In this document: one piece after another, positions 25,449 through 38,419 of the stretch
Numbering within the stretch: position 1 is the first letter of the stretch
How the letters are laid out: each line of letters starts with the position of its first letter
Source of the DNA: Epiperipatus broadwayi
Lineage: Eukaryota > Onychophora > Udeonychophora > Euonychophora > Peripatidae
NCBI GenBank assembly: GCA_028023455.1
Contig: JAQFVV010000012.1
Coordinates: forward strand, 12,474,864-12,538,863
DNA: 64,000 bases
Direction: 5' to 3'
Notes under the pieces: model-generated
What the model saw: the letters and a program-made list of their open reading frames with translations, nothing else
Told to the model about the DNA's origin: nothing
Database searches by the model: none
Made by a program: the position numbers and the translations under genes

Positions 25449-26520
25449 ATGATGCAATCAGAAACTATTAATGAAATTAAAGTACAATCAGCTCCAGAAG
25501 GAGGCAAGATGAAGAGTTCTCTTCTAGAAAATATAGAAATAGAACAAAACATAGGTATATCTGGGAAGACTATAGCAGAAATTATCCAATCACAAGAAAT
25601 TACTATGACTCCAAACAAACAGAAAGAGGAGAAAACAAACATGATGTTTTGTTCAATCAAATGAGAATGATGATGTATCAATTCTTCACAACTATGCAGC
25701 AACTGTCAGAAAGTCAGCAGAAAATGAAAGCAGATATAACAACTGATTTATCTATCAAAATGGAAAACACAAAAATTGAATTCAAGGCAGACATACTAAA
25801 AAAAATGATGCTATAACTCAATTTCAGATATATATAAATAGAAAATTACAACAATTAGAGGAAGTTATAGAAGAAAAGAATCATAAATGGGAAAAGAGAT
25901 TTTTAGAATTTGAGATAAAAATTAAAAGTAAAATAAATTTAAAAAAAAAAATCTATGAGAATTTTGAATGCAAAATAAAACAAAACCAGAAGGCACATCA
26001 GACTAAAATAACTGAACAAGTAAGTAAAAGCATACAAATAGAAAAGAATCACTATAAAAGGAACAAAATAGTAAAATAGAAATTCATGAAATTTCATTCT
26101 ATGGAAAATGATTATAATGTCTCAACATAATGCAAGGTTTGATTGAAACAGAAATGAGACAAAACAAAAATAGTGTTGAACAACAACTTGAAACTCACAG
26201 TAATTGGTTAAAGTATCTAGAAAGTAGTGACACCTGCATGAATCAGAGATTCCAAAAACTAGAATCTGAATACTACCACAAATTAGATGAATTAAAAGAA
26301 AAACCAATTCACCTAGTACCAATTCTTTTTCAGAAATCCACGCTTATGCTCATTGAATCATCCATTGATCAAGGACAGAATAGAATGGAGACATATCAGG
26401 TAATGATAAAAATGAGCAGAAAACAAGACAAAAATAAAAAAACCCAAGGTACCAATTCAAAATTGGAGGTAAAACAAACCAAAACTGCAAACCTTAGTAA
26501 TCCAAAGATTCATGTTCCAT
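25449..26520 (+). pseudogene. Gag-like coiled-coil protein remnant of an LTR retrotransposon
   Basis: Consecutive frames (25449-25664, then a block from about 25652 with QQLSESQQKMKADI, then 26130-26522) encode Lys/Glu/Gln-rich sequence with heptad-like spacing, broken by stops and frame changes. The position, between two long direct repeats and behind a PBS-like site, suggests gag. A LINE ORF1 would look similar by composition. No capsid homology region, zinc knuckle, protease or polymerase was recognised between it and the right repeat, so pol has been deleted or decayed beyond recognition. Confidence 0.5.
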
Positions 26521-27348
26521 AAATTATGTAACACATATGAGAACCCATTCACCTTCACTAAATGTGTCAGTACAAAGGCTTAATAGTTGGATAGTGGAAA
26601 TGGACTCATATGAATTTAAGACCAAAGGATATGGAAACTAGACTATGGAAAAATAGAATAGTCCCATTTTTTCAGTTTAATTCAAAACAAAATGAATGAT
26701 AAATACAGAGTATTAATTTAAATGCCATATAGTAATCTTAATTAGGATTATCACCAATTAGATTCAGTTCTAGAAGTGTAAAAAGGGATGAAGCACATAA
26801 TAAAACTTGTGGCTAATAATATGCTTGGAAAGTTAAATTTTATAAATAACTTATAAAATTATTTCCAAATTAAATAATGAACCATACCATAATTGTCATG
26901 ACTAGAGACTGATTACCCTAATGACTTGCTTCATTTCAAATTTAATGACAACTCTCTTGTTTAACTGTTACCAAATAAAGTCCACTAAGTGTCAAAGAAC
27001 AAAAACAGAATAAATACTCTTAAATGCACCTATATTTGAATTAATCAATGTATAAGTTATCCAAAGTAAAACCTACCTACATTTGTAGTCAGATTTTTTA
27101 TTATTAAAAAATTTGGTATCTCATTATAATATGGAGAAGTATAATTGTAGATAACTCTTACCTTATATTATCACATATATGTATTAAAGGGATACTTTGT
27201 GAAAATACTCATGAGAACAGAACCTAAGTTAAGTAGTCAAGAAATCTTAATACTAGATGGTGGGCTAGTCAACTCCAAGCTTGCAAGCTACCCTAGCAAA
27301 AAAAAATATAAAATATAATTTTCAGGAAAATCTAATTGAATTAAGCAA
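26521..27348. other. Internal remnant of the LTR element, nothing recognisable
   Basis: AT-rich sequence between the gag remnant and the right long repeat. No pol motifs were seen. No convincing polypurine tract was found before the right repeat. Confidence 0.45.
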
Positions 27349-27383
27349 TTATCTATTATTTAATTGAATTAAATAATAGATAA
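27349..27383. repeat. 35-bp perfect palindrome
   Basis: Two 17-base arms (27349-27365 and 27367-27383) are exact reverse complements around a single G. It is almost wholly A/T and could extrude as a cruciform. It abuts the start of the right long repeat. Confidence 0.85.
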
Positions 27384-27384
27384 A

Positions 27385-29095
27385 AAACACTCAAAAACCT
27401 CACATCCAAATTAAACAACCTCACTTTGGTGATTAGCAAAAGATATAAACAAACAACATTCTTCTCAAAAAACCAGATCAAAAACTCTCATTGGCTAACC
27501 AAGACGTGCAATCTTTGAGCAAAAAAATCGAACTTGTAGTTCAAACAGAAAAGTCTACCACCATTAAACTGAAAGCAGTAAATGAAAATATCTCATATGA
27601 TACTGATTAAAGCTATATTAAAGACATACAGATTCAAACTCAGCCAACTAAGTGATTCTAAATTAAATCTCAAAAACAGCTTTAAGTTAGTTGACCTTTC
27701 CAGAGTATTTTCAAGTTTAAGACAGAGAGTAGATCAACTCTAATTTGAGATATATAATGGCAAATATATTGCTTTTCAATCAACTCAATAACTTTTATTA
27801 ACTACATTGATAGAAACCCATAAGACTATGAGTTGCTAAGTTTGAAGTTACATCAGGGGGAAAAAAGTCATCACCTATGGTAACCACCAAAACTGAATTT
27901 AATTTGACATAGAATCTATTCATCTATGCTGTAAACACCATCAACTTTACTACTTAGATGTGAAGCTGCAAACTCAGCATCTCAAAGCAGGTCATACAGA
28001 GAAATTCTGATCACCAGAATATGTGTTCTAGAACATTTGACTGCCCCCCCCCCCACATTGAAATATGAACTGGAGTCTTAATTGATCACTAGGTTGATGT
28101 CACATTTTTAAAATTTATTTATATATATAATTTTTCATTTATTTCATTCCTTTATTACAGATTGAATAGGACATAAACTAGTAATATAATAGAGAAGAGA
28201 AAAGCAGTATTAGCTTTATTGTAAATTGAAATAAAATATAGGTCCAGGTGCGATCTTGCTTATGGATAAATTAAATCATCACCTGGGGAGAGATAAGATT
28301 TTACTGTATTACACATTAAATACCAACACTTGTACAGTGACATGTTTATGTGATTTGGTTTGTTATTATTAATCATTTCATCATTTATTTATTTGTTTTT
28401 GGTATATATGATTAATAATCTCTAGGGTGGAAGGTCTTTCCTATCATTATAGAGACAAAAGTAATAGAAGAGAGAATCCCATACCACCACCACATTATCG
28501 ATATGAACTCAATAAACTGATTGGAGATGAGGAATTATGATTTTGATGAAAATTAAATTAGTAAGCAAGTGTAAACATAAATATTAACAATTTTTTGTGT
28601 GTTTGTATTGATACTGGAACTTATTCTTTGAAGGGAAACAGGGAGTGTATTAATGATATTAACCATAATAATCAAAGAATATTTACCAAGATCTAAACAA
28701 ATTATTTATCTTTATTATAACCTCATTGCCCAAACTATGTTAATTGTAAATAAATCTATTAAATATATGATTTTAAATTAAAGATTGTCACTTCTACTTT
28801 TTTTATATACAGTTCTCAATTTATCACATACTCTCACACCCCATATTATAGTGTTATTGATAAAGATTATGCATAATGCCTTGGAGTTCAAATTCTGGGA
28901 ATAATGGAAGTTCAAAATGAAAATAGAAGATGAATATACAAGTAGATTTTTAATACATGTTTGAGTGTTAATATATCATCCCCAGGAATGAGATCATAGT
29001 AACAGAAGTCTATATATATTTAGAATTTCTACATAAGCTTCGTTACTCACTCAGACAACATATCAAGTCTACTGTCATTTTAATCTAAAATTACA
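27385..29095 (+). repeat. Long terminal-type repeat, right copy (uninterrupted)
   Basis: A direct-orientation partner of 20652-24900. It carries neither the 2.19-kb TG...CA element nor the H1 insertion, so it shows both empty sites. It has a 36-bp indel near its start relative to the left copy. It ends in TTACA at 29095. I take it as the 3' LTR of the same element. Confidence 0.65.
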
Positions 29096-29879
29096 TCTAT
29101 TTCAAATAAATAATTTATCATTAAATATTTAATATAAATGCAATCTAAATCAAATCATTCAAACTTCACTATAATTGATTTAACTATTGTGCACAGATTT
29201 CAAACTCAGGGAGATTTAATAATTGACTCTCTTCAGGGGTTCCTATCAATATAGTACATCAATAATAATATTTAATATAATCTCAATAAATCTCTTTAAA
29301 ATGGGTTTCAATAAGTTATTAGGATATCCAGTAAATATGAAAATATATATGTGTGTTTGATTTTATCTTGTAAAATGAAATAAATAAATTAAATAAATTA
29401 GAGATTTCATTTGGTTTAATATAAAATATAACAAATATTTATTTAACAAATAAATAATTTAAATTTTAAAATATGTAACAAAAGGAAATATTGTGAATGT
29501 TTTCATTTATATATTTACTATTTTATAATATCTAAATTATCAATACATTCTATTTTCCCATAGTAGATATATTTTCCTTTTTATAACACTATGCGATTCA
29601 ATAGTTTAAAACATTGTGAATAAAGTTTTTATAATTTTAAAATATATAAATACTAAACTTACTATATTTTATTAGATATATAATTACTAAATTACATTAT
29701 AATAGTTTCCAATTTGAAATTTTCATGGTTAAAATGATTCCTGTAATTAGTCATCATTAAAAAAATATATAAATATCTTCCATACAAATGTTAATCATTC
29801 ACACAACTATAAACAAACAATGGTTATTAAACTATTTTAGTTGGTATTAACAGGGTAGTGTTATGTCATAAAAATGGGC
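29096..29879. other. AT-rich intergenic DNA, no gene seen
   Basis: No protein, tRNA or shared repeat was recognised. Confidence 0.5.
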
Positions 29880-30845
29880 CTTTTGTTGATCATGCTAGCT
29901 CCTTTAATGAAATTGGATGTAAGAGAAGATCTTTTATAACCGACCTCTTCATTGCTTATAGGAATCTCCAAGATGATCTGAATGTGCCCAGTTTTGGAAG
30001 GTATTAAATATAAAGACTTAATGAATCATTTTAAAAGTCATGACAATGCATGGTTAGACATATAAAAAAATGTGTTGAAAAAGTTTCACTCTATATATGC
30101 ACCCCAATCCTACTTGAAATTTGTTTTCAAACTGATGAATGGCTTGTTTCCAACAGCTAAGGTTTTAAATGAAAGGCTATGTATGAACTTGGATCTGATC
30201 TGTCTACTATGCAAATCTGGTGATGAAGCTTTACAGCATCTATTCAAAGAATGTTCAGCATTTGGACAGATAAGAGCTAGAGTGTTCCACAGACCAATCA
30301 TCAACTTAAAAATCTCTATTTAGTCAATACTTTGAGAAATTTAACCCCCATAATGCAATGGTAACTGTGCATACACTTAAGACAATGTGGTATATAAGAT
30401 GTACTATGATATTCAATAACAAGAAATTCAACTGGCTGAGAAAACTCTATAGTGATTAGGAAACTTATTTTAATCAATGTCAGAGATATTTGCCTAGAAA
30501 GATGACACTCGAATTTGGGATGGCCCCAGAATAACTCTATGTGAGATTATCAAATAAACATTTGTTTTGAGTAAAAGTTAGAGTTCTACTGGGTGGCTTA
30601 TTCCTTAGGCTAATCAAACATTTTGTTATATGCTTCACCCTTTTGAGTTGCATTTGCTTGATGTCATAAGTCTCCTTTTATTACATTGTTACAGGTCAAC
30701 CTCCTCGAGTTGGAGTTAACCATTTAATGGTCTGGAGCCTTTTTTGTCTTAATAATGAAATATTTCAAATTTTGTGTGCTTTGGTCATCGTTTGTTTAAC
30801 TACTTGTATAAATTGTAAATATTTATGTTATTAATAAAGTTTTTA
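29880..30845 (+). pseudogene. LINE fossil, C-terminal and 3' end of a second LINE family
   Basis: Frame 30072-30323 carries YLKFVFKLMNGLFPTAKVL followed by a C-x2-C-x8-H-x4-C knuckle (CLLC...H...C), homologous in layout to the LINE ends at 1.2 and 9.0 kb but different in sequence. Upstream decayed frames from about 29880 read like the region between thumb and knuckle. Downstream coding continues with stops, then a 3' UTR ends near 30845 with AATAAAG and A/T-rich tail. It is 5'-truncated: no RT core is visible. Confidence 0.7.
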
Positions 30846-32271
30846 TTATAAATTTTATAAAAAGTAAATTGAAGGATATTTAATTAACTTTACATTATAT
30901 ATTTAGTATATTTAGATAACTTTCTATCAAATTACTTTTTACAGAGATCTAAATTTTATTAAATATAAAAAAAAATGTTTAAAGTATTGATCTTCTTTTC
31001 TTCTTCATTGCATCAATGAAATGAATTTAGTGGCAAAGGAAATGAAATTAACATCCACAAATCATAATTCTTGATGATGATATTATTTAAACAGTTCACG
31101 CAATTATTCTATACTTTCCTGTAATTCATATATTAAAATCATTCAAAAATAAAGTTCTTATTTAGAAAAATAAATATAAAGTTCTTAATTACCTGGTTAT
31201 TATGCATTGGAAAATGCAATATAAGATCTCCAATTGTTGTCCAGTTTCCTTTTTGCATGAAAACAGCATCTTCTTTTATAAATAGTTTTTGTTGGCAATT
31301 GGAATTTTCATTTCATAGATAAAGCTTATATAATTTTATAGGCATTTAGTAGAAGTTGTTATTTATATATATATTTCATCAGGCAAACACATTTTATCAA
31401 TCTATGATAAATATAACTGATGTTCTATTCACTTTGTATTTAAAAAAAAAATAATGTTTTTCAGTTTAATTTGATTGAAGCTTTTATAAAATGCTTTTAA
31501 AAAAGATTTTTATATTCAGAACTCCAAATTAGAATAATTTTTATAGAATACGCAAATATATATTCAAGTTAAGTAATTTTCAAATTATTTTTATTTAAGT
31601 AATATTAGAATTTTCTTTCTAATACAACTTTATTAATACATCATTCAAAATACTGAATCTATCTTATAATGTGTTCTTTGGTTCAAACACAATAAAAATC
31701 CTGGTACGAAGTACTTAGAGTATATAGAATAAATAATAAATTATTTGTTTTTGGTATTTATACTGGAATGAGCTTGTGAGAGCATATTATATTACATATC
31801 CTAATATTATAATTCTATATTATTCATTGAATGAATTTCATTTTCTTTATTTCATTGATAAATTTCAAATTTGTCAATCGCCTTTATTAATGAATAAGTA
31901 TTTAAACAATAGTTTCATTTTAAAGAATGAAATAAATACTATTTTATTATTTATTTTCATAAATACAATAAAAATAAAATATAATGTATACAGTATATAT
32001 TAATTATATATATGTGTGACGTAATGTATACTCATACAATATATATATATATGATTTTAAATATGCCATAGCTATATTCTTGCACCCACATTCCCTTTTA
32101 AATAAAGAAAAGTTTGAATTTTGCAACATATATATATATATTGAAGTGAATACTTCATTGGTAAGTTTAACAAAATCAAACAAAGGAAAGAATAGAAAGT
32201 AGTGTAAAATTAATTTAAAAGAGAAAGATTTGTAGCAATATTTTTGATCATAAATACAGTTTTAATTTAAT
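30846..32271. other. AT-rich intergenic DNA, no gene seen
   Basis: An open frame at 31776-32003 is I/N/L/K-rich and has no recognisable domain. Short TA-repeat runs lie near 32005-32050 and 32130-32142. Confidence 0.5.
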
Positions 32272-32283
32272 ATAATGACAATA

Positions 32284-32892
32284 TTAACACAGGCAAAACT
32301 CTCCATACAGTAGTGCCACTCAGTGCCAACCAGAGTAATCAATGGATGCCAGAAGGCTTGTGCATAAAATCCCCATCTAGTGCCTACTCATCCAATATCC
32401 CCAGACTAGTTTGTGGCCTATGTCAGTGAGGAGCTTTGGATCTGAGAGCACTGCACCTAGATATTAGGATCTAATGCAAACCTTCAGCAGCCACCTTTTA
32501 TCTCTGCTTAACTACAAAACTATGATAATAAAATTTGAAAACACAATAATATTTTCAATCTAAGCTCAATAGCTTATATAGTCATATGGTTCTGAACTCA
32601 GTTCAGCACCCATACATTTTGGTGTCTTTGACTCTTTAACAACCATAGACACCACTATCTTATTAAGCAGGATTGGTTTTAAACCACTAAACATCACATG
32701 ATCACCATTTCTTATGCTAGCACATAACTGTTATTAACACAGGCAAAACTCTCCATATAGATGGGGATTTTATGCACAAGCTTTCTGGCATCCATGGATT
32801 ACTCTGATTGGCACTGAGTGGCACTACTGTATGGAGAGTTTTGTTTGTGTTAACAACAGTTATGTGCTAGCATAAGAGATGATGATCATGTG
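32284..32892 (-). mobile_element. Hammerhead-family retroelement H1, 609-bp insertion
   Basis: It is flanked by the 12-bp duplication ATAATGACAATA (32272-32283 and 32893-32904). It reads antisense from 32284 to about 32755, covering more than one unit, then switches to a sense arm ending GATCATGTG. The ribozyme position (about 32390-32450) has lost its core: the CTGATGA equivalent reads CTGACAT and bases are deleted before the GAAA site. The left end is 120 nt downstream of the ancestral cleavage position. Confidence 0.8.
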
Positions 32893-32904
32893 ATAATGAC
32901 AATA

Positions 32905-33645
32905 ATTTAAAGCTCAATTTCTTTCCTATGTATGCAGTTATACATAGTGGCACATAATATTATCAGTGTGTACATATTTGAATGTTTATGAAAGATAAAT
33001 TTCCAACATTAATTTAAATAATAAAAAAGTCTAAACTCAATCCTAAATAAATTTTGAGTAGATTATTTTCTTTTTAGTTAAACCTAACATTCATCATCAA
33101 AGGTTCAAGATCAATGCTTTAATATATAGACTGCATTGTATAAATAATAGAATATTTATTAAGTATATTTTGGTAAATATATTTTTAACAACAAAGAAGT
33201 TAGTTAATTAGATTTAATATTAGAAAAAAATATGGGGATATGGTAGATAAGCCAGACTTATTTTTCAATTTTATACAAAGTAGATAAAATATGATAAGTA
33301 TCGTGAAGTTACATAAAGACCAAAAGGACTTGTGCTGGTCTTTTTAGCTCCAGAAGACAAATGATATTTTTGCTAAAATTCTTTATATAACACAAATATC
33401 TTAGGAAAGTATCTGTGTAAAATACCAACAAAACTTCAGTGTTAATTAAAATATATAATAATAGAAAAAGAAAATAGAATAGACCCCTAGACTCACTAAT
33501 AATTTTGTTAGTCATTCATTCAGTGATAGCTGTAGTGTAATTTTCATGACACCACTCTTCTTATTTTGATGAAGAAAAAGCCTGGGTACATTTTTTGATT
33601 CTAAAACCACATGGTATTTTATAAAAGATATATGAGATAAAACTT
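32905..33645. other. AT-rich intergenic DNA, no gene seen
   Basis: Nothing beyond chance open frames was recognised. Confidence 0.5.
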
Positions 33646-33746
33646 TCAGCCAAGAGGTATCGCAGCCGCCATGCAAGCAAGTAGTTGGTTGCAGACGGTT
33701 GTGGGTTCGCGTCCCGGCCGATGCTATGACATATGAAAAAAAAAAA
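33646..33746 (+). mobile_element. tRNA-derived SINE, sense copy
   Basis: A-box-like CAGCCAAGAGG, the family anticodon arm (CATGCAAGCAAG), a long variable region, B-box GGTTCGCGTCC and acceptor strand CCGATGC are followed by tail TATGACATATG and 11 A residues. The 5' leader and acceptor strand are missing. The T loop has C where tRNAs have A58. No target duplication was recognised. Confidence 0.82.
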
Positions 33747-34039
33747 TTAGAGCATGTCCTTTTAACTGCAGTCCAGAACTCTATAGTATTTACATTGCAA
33801 AGAAAATGTGATTACAGTACATAAATTCATGTTTAAAATATGATATTTAATGAAGAAAAAAATATATAGTTTAATACAATATTTGTATTTAGCTGAGGTT
33901 AGTGTATCATTGAAACCATGTAATTTGATATCATATAGTTCATGGCTCAACAATAATACCATATATATGATTGAAATTTGTTAAAGCATCCAATTAAAAA
34001 AATGTTTTACAAAAACAATGGGCTTTCCATAGGTCAAGT

Positions 34040-34101
34040 ACATATTTGGTAATAATAATAACAACCACAGCAATAATAATAATAGTAGCATCAGTAGTAG
34101 C

Positions 34102-34141
<40 letters not shown>
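34040..34141. repeat. (AAT)n/(TAG)n trinucleotide microsatellite
   Basis: Imperfect AAT units run into a clean (TAG)n of about 14 units at roughly 34097-34140. The leucine-rich minus-strand frame across it is a translation artefact. Confidence 0.92.
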
Positions 34142-34880
34142 ATGGTTCTGGTTTGGAGAATGAGCAAGATGAGTGATCAGGTTGGTATAGAGAGGTGGTA
34201 GTGTGCATTCGCTTGTAGGGATTGTCAGAAATCTCAGTGATAAGTGCATGATGCAATTGTTTCCATGATATTTATTGAAGTTTTATTTCTTATGATGTCT
34301 TAATTCTGAGACGTATTTTGATGTGGGTCCATCTTATGAAAAGGATGATAATTTGTGCTATAGCATGGCATTTTGTTGCATCAAGAGTGTAGCAGGTTGA
34401 CTAGATTCTGAATGCAAAGTTGACTGTGCATACACATTGAGGATAGGCAGAAAAATTTATTCTGCTGTGAGGATGGAATGCATTGACATAAATTGTACAT
34501 CTGGAATGAGATGGTGACTATCCAGGAGCTTGTTGAATCATCAGACTGTCTATTGTTACAGTCCCAAGCGGAGGAGAAGCCATATTCTAATTGGTGGCTG
34601 GTTGTTTGCAAATTTGTTTTAGGAATAGTTGTTGATAAAAGTGGGACTGGGAGGTTGAAGTGCTGAGTTTCAAAATGACCTTACTCTCCACAAACATAGT
34701 GTTGAGGTTTTAGACAATGAATGTGTAAACATTTCTTTGTTGAGAAATTTGGGTAGCCATTGTATTTGGATCACTCTCTGAATGCAGTTGAATTTTGAAT
34801 TCATAGCTGTTTCCTAGAATAGGTATATAAGTATCTTTGAGAAGAATTGATTTTCAACCCTTCTTTTTTAGCATTATTTA
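34142..34880. other. More G/C-balanced segment upstream of a LINE fossil, possible LINE 5' region
   Basis: This stretch is less A/T-rich than its surroundings and ends where the LINE endonuclease begins, so it may be LINE 5' UTR or ORF1 remnant. A 76-codon minus-strand frame (34381-34611) has no recognisable domain. No homology was identified. Confidence 0.35.
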
Positions 34881-34886
34881 TATTCC

Positions 34887-37800
34887 ATGAAACTAAAAAT
34901 AATAGGGCTCAATGTCTGCAGCCTCAATTCACCATCAAAGCTATATCAATTACAGAAATGGATTACTATCATTCAACTTCATCTCAGATTGCCTCCACTG
35001 ACTAACTCTGTAGACATGGGTTCTGTACTTGCTCCAAAGATACTTTCTTACCATCAGCAGACACTGGAATTTTTCATCACCTTTTATTGCCCATAAATTC
35101 ATTTAAAAATTCTATATATTGATGAACACTTACTAATAACCACTTTTCACCACCATGTAGTAGCACAATACAATATTTATCTATATTCTCCCTAATCCTA
35201 TGATCATCACATATATCATTCAAACTCAGTCCTTGCAAGTAGCCCACACCCAACCATATTAATGGATGATTTTAATTTATGATTACTCAAATTTTAATAA
35301 TAAATGGATTTATTTATTTAACTTCACAGTAATCAGTAACCAGGATTTTCTACCACCTGGATCAATCACTTTTTACATCAAATGGCATGTCACCCTAATC
35401 AACCTGTGTTTTTATCCTCCAATGTTGCATCACCAAATAGAACTTAGCAGTAACCCCACTCCATTCTCAGATTATTCTGATCAAGCAGTCACACTTAACC
35501 TTAATAAACTCCAGAAAGCATTCTTTCAATTATGCAGAACTATCTGCATGATTATTCCCTCATTTACTACTGAGTTCATGTTCTCTGTATCATCTTAAAT
35601 AATCTACATCAAATGGTTATAGACACAATTCAGGAGCATCTTGCTTTCATATGCATATTATTTTTTAATATACAACACTTAACAAGATGAATCCTCTCAC
35701 CTGTACATCTTTTAGTATTGGCCAATGACTTAGATAAGTAAGTTGACACTACTAAACCCACTCACCAAATACACCAACAGTTAATCAGACTTTCTCAAAC
35801 TTACCATCATGTCTGAAAACAGTTTGATGACTACCTACCTTGCAATAAAAAAAATTGCAGACCTATCAGCAGACATGAACAGGAGCATACATATGCAGGG
35901 CATTGAGTCACCTATCCTCATCAAAGGTCCCTATGGCACTTCAAAATTACATAAGTGTATGTACTGGATATAATATGATCCAATCTCTATACCTGCATGT
36001 TAAATATATATGTCAGACCCATAATGTATTCACTACATCAATAAACTGTTTTGGGCAACCAGAAACTACTATGCCTTTCCAAACAGCCAATTAGCCAACA
36101 AACTTACCACTATTAAACACTTGTCACCCTGGACCTCATGGGATTCCTGTATTAATTTTGTGTCACTTCAGTCATTTTACTATTGTATATTCATGATTTG
36201 GCCAATTTCTTAACTCAGAGGATATGTAATATAAAAGATTTGAATCCAATTGTCATAGTGCCTTTCACTAAAAAAAATCTCAGGCTACATCTGATCTAAC
36301 CAACCTCTGGTCTATCCTCATGATCCTACTAGCCATTAAATACTTAAAAAATATAATCAAGGATTGAATTGGGCCATACATCTTTCTATTATTATTGCAT
36401 CTATAGTTTTCCAAAACACTCATATTTATGATAATTCTAAGCTCAGTTCAAACAAATAAAAACCACAGTCCCATTGCAATCCAGCTTGACATACAAGCAT
36501 CTTTCAATTCCACCTCACTTAACCTATTTATTCAAATGCTTGCTAACACCACCATACCCATATACTCTCTGTTATATCTAATCTCTTACCTTCTTCTGAA
36601 TCATGAGTTACACATCATTCTTAATGGTAGAAATTTTCCTTTCTTCAATCCCATGTTGTCAATCTGACAACAGACATTCCTAAGTTGATTTCTTTTTTAC
36701 ACTCTACATAAATTTTCTTTTACAACAAGTACAAAATAAAATTACAATAATTCAAATTCCACACACACAGCAATACATTCCCTGCATAGCATAATGGATG
36801 ACATCACTGGTTCCTGCCTTCTCAGAAGCAACTTCCCATATTGCAAACCATTCTTAATAAGTACACAGTAGACCACAAACTGCATTTTAATCTCAAAGAA
36901 ACTTTAGCATGGACTCTATTCATAAAGAAATCATGTTCCCAAGTTTTCCCAGGAAAACCTTAGGTTTTCCTTCTACAAAGGCTCTCTGGTATGAGACTCA
37001 CAATACAAACTGAGCTGTAAATTTTTGTACAGAAAATTTCCAACTGTTTTCTGAAGGCATATATATAAATTTACTTGGATATACCTGTTCAATGTCTCTA
37101 ATATGAAAAAAATCACATACTAGCACCTGTTATCAAATTTTCAAAGATATTAATTTCTGCAATCAACTTTTGGGGCTACCAGACCATATCAATATCTGTA
37201 AAGCAGTTCAATTGCCAACCCTTGTACAATAATTTAAGCTTGCATATGTGTTCTATGCACAAAAATGCATTAACTTAATAGCATCCATTAACAACTGCTT
37301 CCAAAATCTCCAATTTCTTCTGAAAGTAATCCCTATAAACCATCTCCTTCAATGCCATATTTCATAGATCTTATTTGCTTAATCCCAAGTACCACCAACT
37401 AGATGAACCTTTCTCACAATTCCAAGTATACTTAATGGCAAACATATAACCTGCTTTATGTAGACCCTAAGTATTATTATCCTTCAACATGCTTAGAATA
37501 AACAATTGTCACATTCTCTGCCAATTTAAAAATGGACACTAGAACTGAAGTTTTTGACTTTTTAATTAGACTCAACTTCCCTGCACTTCCTACATCTTTT
37601 TTTCTTTGAACTATGCCACAAAGCTGAGGGGATTCAAGAATACCTTCTCAATGATTCCAAGCACTAAACTCCACATGGAAAATTGCATTAAATGCATACA
37701 GGCAGCCTGATACTTCCACCCACCACATAACTCATTCCTTTCAAAGATTACCCATTCCTGCAGCATGTAAGCAACATTTATCCTGTTTGCATTATGGTGT

Positions 37801-38402
37801 ACGAAGTGCACCTTCTTGTTAGGCAACAACATGGGAAGGCATCCATCCACATTTATAAATAAATTGTGCAAGCTAAAAGCATGGGATAACAACATAACTC
37901 CCACCAGACATTTATATAGCCACCTGGCCATTAATTAGAGACCAGTCTGATATATGTTGCCACAACCATAGTAGGCAGTACCAACAACTTTCTTGGATAT
38001 TTTAACTGCTTTATAATACAACTAGATACATGAAAACATTTCAGACATTCATTACAATAGTTCAATACCAAAGAGGTTTATATAACCAGACCAGTCAAGC
38101 TTAAAGCAAATGAACTTTAATTCAAAGATTATGAACATTGTTTTTTTTATCCATACAATGCTATATTATACAAAAAAGTATCATAACAACAATCATGTCC
38201 AATAACCAATGTTTATATAATTGTATTGTATTCAGCAATATTAATCTAATCTATAAAAAAACAAATAATCATTATATTTGAAATGCTTTTGTAACCCTGG
38301 CAAAACCCTTGTAAATCATTTGTAAAACCTATGTAATACATCTTTTGGTCAATAAAGAATATTGTTGAAACATGAATAATAATAATGATAATAATAATAA
38401 TA
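34887..38402 (+). pseudogene. Near full-length ORF2 LINE fossil (APE endonuclease, RT, C-terminus)
   Basis: The left end (34887) reads IIGLNVCSLNSPSKL, the N-terminus of an APE-type endonuclease; a degraded DFNL block near 35267 is consistent with its GDFN motif. At 36473-36550 QLDIQASFNS is RT motif A, parallel to QLDIAAAFDS in the 7.5-kb LINE but with the second Asp lost. MDDIT near 36795 is the decayed YIDD motif C. Around 37530-37600 a FLIRLN..ALPT block equals the pre-knuckle region. The 3' end (about 38340-38402) has AATAAAG and an (AAT)n-like tail. Many stops and frame changes show long decay. It is probably the same clade as the 7.5-kb copy. Confidence 0.75.
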
Positions 38403-38419
38403 GACCACAGCAAACTTCT

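Noticed and set aside
31365-31400. CTGATGA on the minus strand near 31377
   Set aside because: No helix II hairpin or GAAA follows; a chance match to the hammerhead core heptamer.
33981-34256. Leucine-rich minus-strand frame
   Set aside because: It is produced by the AAT/TAG trinucleotide repeat.
37611-37931. 106-codon minus-strand frame with hydrophobic segments
   Set aside because: It lies antisense over the C-terminal part of the LINE fossil and is a shadow of it.
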